Position numbers and translations under genes: made by a program
Origin: Streptomyces aureoverticillatus
GTDB taxonomy: Bacteria; Actinomycetota; Actinomycetes; Streptomycetales; Streptomycetaceae
Direction: 5' to 3'
DNA length: 64,000 bases
Assembly: GCF_014649395.1 (NCBI RefSeq)
Contig: NZ_BMSY01000003.1
Coordinates: 310,001 to 374,000 of the forward strand
Notes under the pieces: generated by a model
What the model saw: the letters and a program-made list of their open reading frames with translations, nothing else
Told to the model about the DNA's origin: nothing
The model's database searches: none
Part shown: positions 40,956 to 48,149 of the stretch, piece by piece
Layout of the letters: every line of letters starts with the position of its first letter
How positions within the stretch are numbered: position 1 is the stretch's first letter

Positions 40956-41282
40956 GGGATCCTCCTCCTTGGTGGCGTATAGGTATGTCACCTTTCCACC
41001 CTTTCCGGGATCATGCCTGCCGGATGGGTCCGGGGCATGCGAGGGCGGGCATCCGGGTCATCGGCTGATACCCCGTGAACGCGATGGGACCCGATGGAAC
41101 TCACTGGAACTCGATGGAACTCGCTCGCTCGACTCGCTGGGAACGCGATCAATTCGGTACAAGGGGAGCCAGTTGACGACAATGCCACGGATCCCGGCGG
41201 CGAGCGCCCACTCGGCGGCTACTCGTCCCAATCCGGTCCGTGCGAGGATCGGGGTGTCACAGAGGACAACGGAAGGCAGATC
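40956..41282. promoter_or_regulatory. Divergent region before the cyclophilin gene, with a short repeat
   Basis: No gene is seen. TGGAACTC occurs three times at 10-11 base spacing (about 41094-41121), within a run of similar words (GATGGGACCCGATGGAACTC), and GCTCGCTCGACTCGC follows. It may reflect slippage or an operator with repeated half sites. Confidence 0.45.
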
Positions 41283-41816
41283 GTGGCTGAGCAGCTTTAC
41301 GCCACCCTCAAGACCAACCAAGGCGACATCGAGATCCGGCTCCTGCCGAACCACGCGCCGAAGACGGTCAAGAACTTTGTCGAGCTCGCCCAGGGTGAGC
41401 GCGAGTGGGTGCACCCCGCGACCGGCAAGAAGTCCACGGACAAGCTGTACGACGGCACGGTCTTCCACCGGGTGATCAGCGGCTTCATGATCCAGGGCGG
41501 CGACCCGCTGGGCAACGGCACCGGCGGCCCGGGCTACGAGTTCGAGGACGAGTTCCACCCCGATCTGGCCTTCGACAAGCCGTACCTGCTCGCGATGGCC
41601 AACGCGGGACCGGGCACCAACGGCTCGCAGTTCTTCATCACGGTGTCGCCGACTGCCTGGCTGACCCGCAAGCACACCATCTTCGGCGAGGTCGCGAACG
41701 ACGCCGGGAAGAAGGTCGTGGACGCGATCGCGGCCACCCAGACCAACCCGCGCACCGACCGCCCCGTCAACGACGTGGTCATCGAGTCCGTCGTCGTCGA
41801 GACGCGCGAGGGCTGA
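41283..41816 (+). CDS. ppiA: Peptidyl-prolyl cis-trans isomerase (cyclophilin)
   Basis: The 177-residue protein has the cyclophilin core: LLPNHAPKTVKNFVELA, the catalytic FHRVISGFMIQGGDP, MANAGPGTNGSQFFIT and WLTRKHTIFGEV. No signal peptide is present, so it acts in the cytoplasm in folding around proline bonds. The GTG at 41283 has GGAAGG 6 bases upstream. It begins the core block and is 136 bases from the rhomboid gene. Confidence 0.95.
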   Translation: MAEQLYATLKTNQGDIEIRLLPNHAPKTVKNFVELAQGEREWVHPATGKKSTDKLYDGTVFHRVISGFMIQGGDPLGNGTGGPGYEFEDEFHPDLAFDKPYLLAMANAGPGTNGSQFFITVSPTAWLTRKHTIFGEVANDAGKKVVDAIAATQTNPRTDRPVNDVVIESVVVETREG

Positions 41817-41952
41817 GCGCCGACGCGAGCTCTCCGGGGGGACGCCCGCGCGGCACACCCCGTGAGGGAACCAATCCGCCCCGCCCATCCGTAGAGGAAG
41901 GGCGGGGCGGCGCGTTCACGACGTCCTTCGTACGGAGAATGAGGGGACCGCA

Positions 41953-42849
41953 ATGGACCAGGCGCCAGGAAGCCCGCAGGAGCCGCGGGACGCGCAGGGC
42001 CCGCCCACCTGCTACCGGCATCCGGACCGGGAGACGGGCATCACCTGCACCCGCTGCGAGCGGCCGATCTGCCCCGAGTGCATGATCAGCGCCTCGGTCG
42101 GCTTCCAGTGCCCCGAATGCGTCCGCGGCGGCTCGGGCACCGGGCACTCGCCGGCCGCGACGCAGCCGCGCACCCTCGCGGGCGGCACCATCACCCAGGA
42201 CCCCCGGCTGCTCACGAAGATCATCCTGGCGCTCAACCTGCTGGTGTTCGTCGCCGTGCGGGTGCGGGGCGACAGCCTGCTCAACGACCTGGTGCTCCTC
42301 GGCCAGTGGCCGCCGTACCCGTTCGTGCCCACCGAGGGCGTCGCCGACGGCCAGACGTATCGCCTGGTCACGTCGATGTTCACGCACCAGGAGATCTGGC
42401 ACATCGCGTTCAACATGCTGGGCCTGTGGTGGCTCGGCGGCCCGCTGGAGGCGGCGCTCGGCCGCGCCCGCTATCTGGCCCTCTATCTGCTGTCGGGCCT
42501 CGGCGGCAGTGCCCTGACCTACCTGCTCGAGGACGCGGACAGACCCTCCCTCGGCGCCTCCGGCGCGATCTTCGGCCTGCTCGCCGCGACGGCGGTCCTG
42601 ATGCGGCGCCTGAACTACGACATGCGCCCGGTCATCGCGCTCCTCGCCCTGAACCTGCTCTTCACCTTCACCTGGAGCGGCATCGCCTGGCAGGCCCACG
42701 TCGGCGGCCTGGTCGCCGGTGCGGCCATCGCGTACGGCATGGTGCACGCCCCGCGCGAGCGGCGCGCCCTGGTGCAGTGGGGCATGTGCGCGGTGGTGTT
42801 CGCGGTGATCGTGGTCGTCGTGGTGCTGCGGACGGCCCAGCTCACCTGA
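41953..42849 (+). CDS. Rhomboid-family intramembrane protease
   Basis: The 298-residue protein starts with a small zinc-binding B-box-like domain (Cys/His at 20, 23, 32, 35, 40, 43, 53, 56). Six or seven membrane helices follow. The catalytic dyad is S203 (SLGASGAIFGLL) and H249 (AHVGGLVAG), with the WHIAFNMLGLWWLG loop. It cleaves transmembrane substrates; the substrate is not known. The zinc-finger fusion is common in actinobacteria. It is the usual neighbour of the cyclophilin and crgA genes. Confidence 0.94.
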   Translation: MDQAPGSPQEPRDAQGPPTCYRHPDRETGITCTRCERPICPECMISASVGFQCPECVRGGSGTGHSPAATQPRTLAGGTITQDPRLLTKIILALNLLVFVAVRVRGDSLLNDLVLLGQWPPYPFVPTEGVADGQTYRLVTSMFTHQEIWHIAFNMLGLWWLGGPLEAALGRARYLALYLLSGLGGSALTYLLEDADRPSLGASGAIFGLLAATAVLMRRLNYDMRPVIALLALNLLFTFTWSGIAWQAHVGGLVAGAAIAYGMVHAPRERRALVQWGMCAVVFAVIVVVVVLRTAQLT

Positions 42850-43237
42850 CGTACGCGGCGTCTCTGCCGTACGCGGAGCACAGCCGACGTACGCAGTTCA
42901 CCTGACGTGCGCGGTCCCGCCGCCCGTGACGTGCGCGGACCGGCGCGCGCACCCTCGTTGTCCACAGTCTGTGCCCGATCTTGTGCACGAAGTGGGGAAC
43001 GGGTGTTCCTCGCGTCGCCGGTCCGGGTTTTCCCAGGCAGGACAAGGGATGTGCGCGCCGGTGCGGAGAGCGGGACCAGTCACACCGGCGTCAACCTCCG
43101 GAGAGTTATCCACAGATCTTCAGACCTTTCCCCAGGTCTGTGGATGGCAGTGCTCGCGCTGTGGATAACTCAGGGCAGGGCTTGCGGGGCGGGCCCTCCA
43201 GTGACTTGTGGTGGGGGCCCTCCAGTGAGTGGAAGCG
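42850..43237. promoter_or_regulatory. Intergenic region with DnaA-box cluster near crgA
   Basis: These 388 bases lie between the rhomboid gene (plus) and the stop of crgA (minus) and hold no gene. They contain four DnaA-box-like 9-mers (next entry). Confidence 0.6.
42958..43168. promoter_or_regulatory. Cluster of four DnaA-box-like sites
   Basis: TTGTCCACA stands at 42958-42966, TTATCCACA at 43106-43114, a near match CCATCCACA (reverse) at 43139-43147 and TTATCCACA (reverse) at 43160-43168. Streptomyces DnaA prefers TTGTCCACA. The last three lie within 63 bp and in both orientations, as in known DnaA-binding clusters. Confidence 0.75.
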
Positions 43238-43495
43238 CTACTTCCACTGCGTGGAGACGCCGAAGCCCGCGGCGATGAAGCCGAAGCCGACGACGATGTT
43301 CCAGTTGCCCAGCGGGTCGATCGGCAGCTTCCCGTCCGTGACGTAGAAGACGACGATCCAGGCCAGGCCGATGAGGAACAACGCCAGCATGACCGGTGCC
43401 ACCCAGCTCCGGCTCGTCAGCTTGATGCTGGTCGCCTTCTTCGACGCCGGCGGTGTGTAGTCGTCTGCCTTCTTGCGGATACGTGACTTCGGCAC
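43238..43495 (-). CDS. crgA: Cell-division inhibitor CrgA
   Basis: The 85-residue protein has a basic N-terminus ([16 protein letters not shown]) and two membrane helices (about 31-51 and 65-81). It has the CrgA signatures [20 protein letters not shown] and [20 protein letters not shown]. CrgA restrains FtsZ ring formation and coordinates septation in aerial hyphae. The GTG at 43495 has AGGAGAG 6 bases upstream. Its promoter side faces the DUF881 gene, which runs the other way. Confidence 0.97.
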   Translation of the reverse strand: MPKSRIRKKADDYTPPASKKATSIKLTSRSWVAPVMLALFLIGLAWIVVFYVTDGKLPIDPLGNWNIVVGFGFIAAGFGVSTQWK

Positions 43496-43644
43496 GAGGG
43501 TCTCTCCTGTCGATGCGCTGCGTGGCCGCGCAGGGAACGGGGTGGGGCGCCGGGGCCGGAACTACGGCACGACGGTGGGCGAAGTCCTCCCCCGGGCGTC
43601 CGTTAGCGTAGTGCTTCCGCGGCGGTGAAGGAGATAAGGGTACG

Positions 43645-44415
43645 TTGAGCAATTCTGCCGACTTCCCCGGAGGGCAGGGCCGGGGCCCCCGCTGGCGGCC
43701 GGTGCGGCTGCTCACGATCGCCGTCTTCGCCCTCGCCGGCCTCATCTTCGTCACCAGTTTCAACACGGCCAAGGGCACCAACATCCGCACCGACGCCTCC
43801 CTCCTGAAGCTCTCCGACCTCATCCAGGAGCGCAGCCGCGAGAACAAGGACCTGGAGGACTCCAACGGTTCCCTGCGGGACGACGTCGACTCCCTCGCCC
43901 AGCGCGACAGCCCCGGCACCAAGGCCGACGACGCCCGCCTGAAGGCCCTGGAGAAGAACGCCGGCACCAAGAAGCTCAGCGGCGACGCCGTCACGGTCAC
44001 GCTCGCCGACGCCCCGCCCGACGCCACCGCCAAGCTCCCCGGCTACCCCGAGCCCCAGCCCAACGACCTGGTCATCCACCAGCAGGACCTCCAGGCCGTG
44101 GTGAACGCGCTGTGGCAGGGCGGCGCCGAGGGCATCAAGGTCATGGACCAGCGCCTGATCTCCACCAGCGCCGTGCGCTGCGTCGGCAACACCCTGATCC
44201 TCCAGGGCCGGGTCTACTCACCGCCGTACAAGGTCACCGCCGTCGGCGACCCGGACAAGCTCAGGAAGGCCCTCGCGGCCTCCCCGGAGATCCAGAACTA
44301 CATGCTGTACGTCAACGCCTACGGGCTCGGCTGGAAAGTCGACGACGACGGGGCGGTGACTCTTCCCGGCTACTCGGGCACAGTGGATCTCCACTACGCG
44401 AAGCCCGTGGAATAG
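43645..44415 (+). CDS. DUF881-family membrane-anchored protein
   Basis: The 256-residue protein has one N-terminal membrane helix (about 21-41), a coiled-coil stretch (LLKLSDLIQERSRENKDLED) and the DUF881 domain with NALWQGGAEGIKVMDQRLIS. DUF881 proteins are found beside division and sortase genes in actinobacteria and their role is unknown. A TTG at 43645 behind GAAGGAG is the best start. The last codons (YAKPVE, stop) are repeated 52 bases further on (44393-44467). Confidence 0.88.
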   Translation: MSNSADFPGGQGRGPRWRPVRLLTIAVFALAGLIFVTSFNTAKGTNIRTDASLLKLSDLIQERSRENKDLEDSNGSLRDDVDSLAQRDSPGTKADDARLKALEKNAGTKKLSGDAVTVTLADAPPDATAKLPGYPEPQPNDLVIHQQDLQAVVNALWQGGAEGIKVMDQRLISTSAVRCVGNTLILQGRVYSPPYKVTAVGDPDKLRKALAASPEIQNYMLYVNAYGLGWKVDDDGAVTLPGYSGTVDLHYAKPVE

Positions 44416-44467
44416 CGGAACAGCGGCGTAGTGGAGTAGCCGAGTACGCGAAGCCCGTGGAGTAGCC
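44393..44467 (+). repeat. Duplicated 3' end of the DUF881 gene
   Basis: TACGCGAAGCCCGTGGAATA at 44395 recurs as TACGCGAAGCCCGTGGAGTA at about 44447, including the stop codon, about 52 bases apart. It lies in the spacer before the sortase gene. Confidence 0.8.
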
Positions 44468-44508
44468 GAGTCGGCGGAGCCCACCGCCGGCAGCCGCTGG
44501 GGGAGCTT

Positions 44509-45204
44509 GTGTCGGTACGAGCAGTCGTCCGGACGTTCAGCGAACTGTGCATCACCGTGGGCACCCTGATCGTGCTCTTCGTCGTCTACGTCCTGTTCTG
44601 GACCGGCGTGAAGGCCGACCGGGCCATGGACAGCCAGATCGACCAGCTGCAGGACCAGTGGGCGCGCGGGTCGGTCGCGGCCCGCACCGACGAGGGCCCG
44701 ACGAACGCCTCGCCGCCGAAGCCCGCACCGTACCGGGACGGCAAGCCCTTCGCCGTCATGTACGTCCCGCGCTTTGGTTTCACGTGGAACAAGCCCGTGC
44801 TCCAGGGCACCGCCACCGGCACCCTCAAGAAGGGCCTCGGCCACTACGCGCGCACGGCCCAGCTCGGCCAGCAGGGCAACTTCGCCGTGGCCGGCCACCG
44901 CCGCACCTACGGCGACCCCTTCAAGGACTTCCCCGAGCTGCGCCCCGGCGACGCCGTCGTCCTCACCGACGGCACGACCTGGTTCACGTACCGCATCGAC
45001 AAGAAGCCGTACCGGACGCTCCCCGCGGACACCGGCGTCATCGACCCCGTCCCGCGCGCATCCGGCTACCGCGAGCCCGGCCGCTACCTCACCCTCACCA
45101 CGTGCGACCCCGAGTGGGGCCACAGCCACCGTCTGATCGCCTGGGCCCACCTCGATGCCACCCAGCCGGTGGAGCAAGGGAAACCCGCGGCACTGCGCCG
45201 TTAG
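44509..45204 (+). CDS. srtE: Class E sortase (first of three)
   Basis: The 231-residue protein has one N-terminal membrane helix (about 14-33) and a sortase domain with H130 (AGHRRTYG), C199 (TTCDPEWG) and R208 (SHRLIAW). It cleaves LAxTG signals and links proteins to peptidoglycan stem peptides. Compared with the other two it is shorter at the N-terminus and has Asp after the catalytic Cys (TTCD) where they have Thr (TTCT). GGGGGAG lies 4-5 bases before the GTG at 44509. Confidence 0.92.
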   Translation: MSVRAVVRTFSELCITVGTLIVLFVVYVLFWTGVKADRAMDSQIDQLQDQWARGSVAARTDEGPTNASPPKPAPYRDGKPFAVMYVPRFGFTWNKPVLQGTATGTLKKGLGHYARTAQLGQQGNFAVAGHRRTYGDPFKDFPELRPGDAVVLTDGTTWFTYRIDKKPYRTLPADTGVIDPVPRASGYREPGRYLTLTTCDPEWGHSHRLIAWAHLDATQPVEQGKPAALRR

Positions 45205-45255
45205 TCTGGTGCTCCACGGCGCCGCCTTGTGGCGCCTGACGACGGAAGGGACGGC

Positions 45256-45417
45256 ATGTACGGCTGGATCTGGCGGCATCTGCCCGGGAACGCGTGGGTG
45301 AAGGCGCTGCTCTCGCTGCTGCTCGTCCTCGTGGTCGTCTATGTGCTGTTCCAGTACGTGTTCCCCTGGGCGGAGCCGCTGCTGCCCTTCAACGATGTGA
45401 CGGTGGACGGCCAATGA
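45256..45417 (+). CDS. Small single-pass membrane protein
   Basis: The 53-residue product has a hydrophobic helix (VKALLSLLLVLVVVYVLFQY) between a short aromatic start (MYGWIWRHLPGN) and an acidic outer tail. Its stop overlaps the pabA start (ATGA), so it is translated together with it. The same small gene is found here in other streptomycetes (from memory). The function is unknown. Confidence 0.78.
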   Translation: MYGWIWRHLPGNAWVKALLSLLLVLVVVYVLFQYVFPWAEPLLPFNDVTVDGQ

Positions 45418-46052
45418 GCGCCCGCATTCTTGTCGTCGACAACTACGACAGCTTCGTCTTCAACCTCGTGCAGTACCTGTACCAGCTGGGGGCCGAGTGC
45501 GAGGTGCTCCGCAACGACGAGGTCGAGCTGCGGCACGCGCAGGACGGCTTCGACGGCGTGCTGCTCTCGCCGGGGCCGGGGACGCCCGAACAGGCGGGCG
45601 TCTGTGTGGAGATGGTCCGGCACTGCGCCGCCACCGGCGTGCCCGTCTTCGGCGTGTGCCTGGGCATGCAGTCCATGGCGGTGGCGTACGGCGGCGTGGT
45701 GGACCGGGCGCCGGAACTCCTGCACGGCAAGACCTCGCCGGTCACGCACGAGGGCAAGGGCGTCTTCGCGGGCCTGCCGTCGCCCTTCATCGCGACCCGC
45801 TACCACTCGCTGGCCGCCGAGCCCGCCACGGTGCCGGCCGAGCTGGAAGTGACCGCGCGCACGGCCGACGGCATCATCATGGGCCTGCGCCACCGCGAAC
45901 TGCCCGTCGAGGGCGTCCAGTTCCACCCCGAGTCGGTGCTCACCGAACACGGCCACCTCATGCTCGCCAACTGGCTCGCCGAGTGCGGGGACACCGGGGC
46001 CGTCGCCCGGTCGAGCGGGCTTGCCCCGGTGGTGGGCAGGGCCACGGCGTGA
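45414..46052 (+). CDS. pabA: Anthranilate/aminodeoxychorismate synthase glutaminase subunit
   Basis: The 212-residue class I glutamine amidotransferase has LLSPGPGTPEQ, the catalytic C82 in FGVCLGMQ and the H/E pair in GVQFHPES. It releases ammonia from glutamine for folate (or tryptophan) synthesis. The chorismate-binding subunit is not in the window. Its place between membrane and sortase genes is conserved in actinobacteria and has no known functional meaning. Confidence 0.95.
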   Translation: MSARILVVDNYDSFVFNLVQYLYQLGAECEVLRNDEVELRHAQDGFDGVLLSPGPGTPEQAGVCVEMVRHCAATGVPVFGVCLGMQSMAVAYGGVVDRAPELLHGKTSPVTHEGKGVFAGLPSPFIATRYHSLAAEPATVPAELEVTARTADGIIMGLRHRELPVEGVQFHPESVLTEHGHLMLANWLAECGDTGAVARSSGLAPVVGRATA

Positions 46053-47233
46053 CCGCGGAGGCGCGCGGGGGCGCCGATGCGGCGGGGGAGCATCCGTCGC
46101 CGTGGTTCCGCAGCGGGTCGGCTCCGCCGCCGGGCGGGGAAGATCCGGGGGCGGTGGATCAGGTGGGCCAGGCGGGCCAGCTGGGCCCGGCGGATCCGGT
46201 GGCCCCGGTGGACCAGGTGGAGCAAGTGGTCCCGGCGGATCCGGTCGGCCCAGTGGGCTCCGGCGGCCCCGTGGACGACGAAACGATCGGCCTGCGTACG
46301 GCGGACACGCGCCGGATAGCGGGAGGCGGGGCCGGGGCCGGGCAGTCGGCGCCCGAGGTGGCCGCAGGGGTCGCAGGAGCCGCAGGAGTCGTGGCTCCCG
46401 GAGGCCGGGCCGCGCGCCGCAAGGCCGCCAAGCACAAGGGGCGCCGAGCCTCCGCGCACGGGCGTACGAAGCCCGCGACCAAGACCTCCGCGCCCCCGAC
46501 CGGCGAGGGCGGCCGCCCCCTCACCCGCGTCGAGGCCCGCCGCGCCGCCCGCGCCGCCAAGCCCGGCCCCGCCACCGTGGCCAGCCGCGTCATCGGCGAA
46601 CTCTTCATCACCATCGGCGTCCTGATGCTCCTCTTCGTCACATACCAGCTCTGGTGGACGAACATAAGGGCCCAGCAGCAGGCCGACGAGGCCGCCCGCA
46701 AGCTCCAGGAGGACTGGGCGAAGGGCAAGGGCAAGCCGGGCGCCTTCGAACCCGGCCAGGGCTTCGCCCTCCTGCACATCCCGAAGCTGGACGTCGTCGT
46801 ACCGGTCGCCGAGGGCATCGACAAGCAGAAGGTCCTCGACCGGGGCATGGTCGGCCACTACAACAAGGGCCGCACCAAGACCCCGATGCCGGACGCGAAC
46901 CCCGGAAACTTCGCGGTCGCCGGACACCGGAACACGCACGGCGAGCCGTTCCGCTACATCAACAAGCTCAAACCGGGTGATCCCATCGTCGTCGAGACGC
47001 AGGACAAGTACTTCGTCTACAAAATGGCGAGCATCCTGCCGCAGACCGGCCCCGGCAACACGGCGGTGCTCAACGCGGTGCCGCCCGGCTCCGGCTTCAC
47101 CAAACCCGGCCGCTACATCACACTGACCACCTGTACCCCCGAGTTCACGAGTAAGTACCGAATGATCGTGTGGGGCAAGATGGTCGAGGACCGGCCGCGC
47201 GCTGACGGAAAACCGCCCGCGCTGGTCGACTAG
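46049..47233 (+). CDS. srtE: Class E sortase (second of three) with long N-terminal extension
   Basis: The 394-residue protein has a 175-residue cytoplasmic, low-complexity N-terminus including a repeat (PADPVAPVDQVEQVVPADPV), a basic stretch and a membrane helix (about 182-201). The sortase domain has H293 (AGHRNTHG), C362 (TTCTPEF) and R371 (SKYRMIVWG). It matches the SrtE1/SrtE2 pair known in S. coelicolor to anchor long chaplins. The GTG at 46049 overlaps the pabA stop (GTGA). Confidence 0.95.
   Translation: MTAEARGGADAAGEHPSPWFRSGSAPPPGGEDPGAVDQVGQAGQLGPADPVAPVDQVEQVVPADPVGPVGSGGPVDDETIGLRTADTRRIAGGGAGAGQSAPEVAAGVAGAAGVVAPGGRAARRKAAKHKGRRASAHGRTKPATKTSAPPTGEGGRPLTRVEARRAARAAKPGPATVASRVIGELFITIGVLMLLFVTYQLWWTNIRAQQQADEAARKLQEDWAKGKGKPGAFEPGQGFALLHIPKLDVVVPVAEGIDKQKVLDRGMVGHYNKGRTKTPMPDANPGNFAVAGHRNTHGEPFRYINKLKPGDPIVVETQDKYFVYKMASILPQTGPGNTAVLNAVPPGSGFTKPGRYITLTTCTPEFTSKYRMIVWGKMVEDRPRADGKPPALVD
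46140..46265 (+). repeat. In-gene repeat in the second sortase
   Basis: Degenerate units around GGCGGATCCGGT and GGTGGACCAGGT repeat in frame and encode the Pro/Val/Asp-rich stretch of the cytoplasmic N-terminus. Confidence 0.6.
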
Positions 47234-47277
47234 GGGCCGACGACGCTGAGACAGCTGAGACAGACGGGGCAGATGCA

Positions 47278-48021
47278 GTGGCAGCCACCACCGAAGAGGA
47301 CGAGCAGGAGCGGACGGGGGAGTCCGAGTCCGCGCCCGCGAGGCGGCCGCGCGGCCGCGGCCGCATCGCGACAGCCGTCAGCGTCTTCGGTGAACTCCTC
47401 ATCACCGCGGGCCTGATCCTCGGCCTGTTCGTCGTCTACTCCCTCTGGTGGACGAACGTCATAGCGGACCGCGAGGCCAAGAAGCAGGGCAACCGCGTCC
47501 GCGACCACTGGGAGGCCAAGGGCCCCGGCGCCCTGAACACCAAGGACGGCATCGGCTTCCTCCACGTACCCACGATGAGCGGCGGCGAAATCCTCGTCAC
47601 CAAGGGCACCAACACCAAGACCCTCAACCACGGCGTCGCCGGCTACTACACGAAGCCCATCAAGTCCGCCCTGCCGCAGGACAAGAAGGGCAACTTCACG
47701 CTGGCCGCACACCGCGACGGCCACGGCGCGAAGTTCCACAAGATCGACAAGATCGACGAGGGCGACCCGATCGTCTTCGAGTCCCGCGACAAGTGGTACG
47801 TCTACAAGGTCTACAAGACCCTCCCCGAGACCTCGAAGTACAACGTCCGCGTCCTGGACCCCATCCCCAAGGAGTCCGGCGCCAAGAAGGCGGGCCGCTA
47901 CATCACGCTCACCACGTGCACGCCGGTCTTCACGTCGAAGTACCGGTACGTGGTGTGGGGCAAGCTGGAGCGGATCGAGAAGGTCGACAGCGAGCGGACA
48001 CCGCCGCCGGAGCTGGACTAG
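47278..48021 (+). CDS. srtE: Class E sortase (third of three)
   Basis: The 247-residue protein has an acidic/Arg-rich start, a membrane helix (about 39-58) and a sortase domain with H145 (AAHRDGHG), C214 (TTCTPVF) and R223 (SKYRYVVWG). It is very close to the second sortase in the catalytic half. Both probably act on the LAATG-bearing chaplin at 14076. The GTG at 47278 follows the previous stop by 44 bases. A strong terminator follows. Confidence 0.95.
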   Translation: MAATTEEDEQERTGESESAPARRPRGRGRIATAVSVFGELLITAGLILGLFVVYSLWWTNVIADREAKKQGNRVRDHWEAKGPGALNTKDGIGFLHVPTMSGGEILVTKGTNTKTLNHGVAGYYTKPIKSALPQDKKGNFTLAAHRDGHGAKFHKIDKIDEGDPIVFESRDKWYVYKVYKTLPETSKYNVRVLDPIPKESGAKKAGRYITLTTCTPVFTSKYRYVVWGKLERIEKVDSERTPPPELD

Positions 48022-48072
48022 CCCCCCCGCTGGACTGGACTGAGCGTCTGCGTACGACTTGGCGGTGACGTA

Positions 48073-48108
48073 CGAGGGCCCCGGCACCATCAGATGCCGG
48101 GGCCCTCG
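48073..48108. terminator. Bidirectional terminator between sortase and pknB
   Basis: Perfect 14-bp arms (48073-48086 and 48095-48108) with an 8-base loop lie between convergent genes. Confidence 0.85.
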
Positions 48109-48149
48109 CTTGCAGTGCTGCTGTGCTGTGCCGCTGTGTGGCCGGGGAC

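Noticed and set aside
42958..43168. Replication origin
   Set aside because: Only four DnaA boxes and no dnaA, dnaN or AT-rich unwinding region; a regulatory cluster is more likely than oriC.
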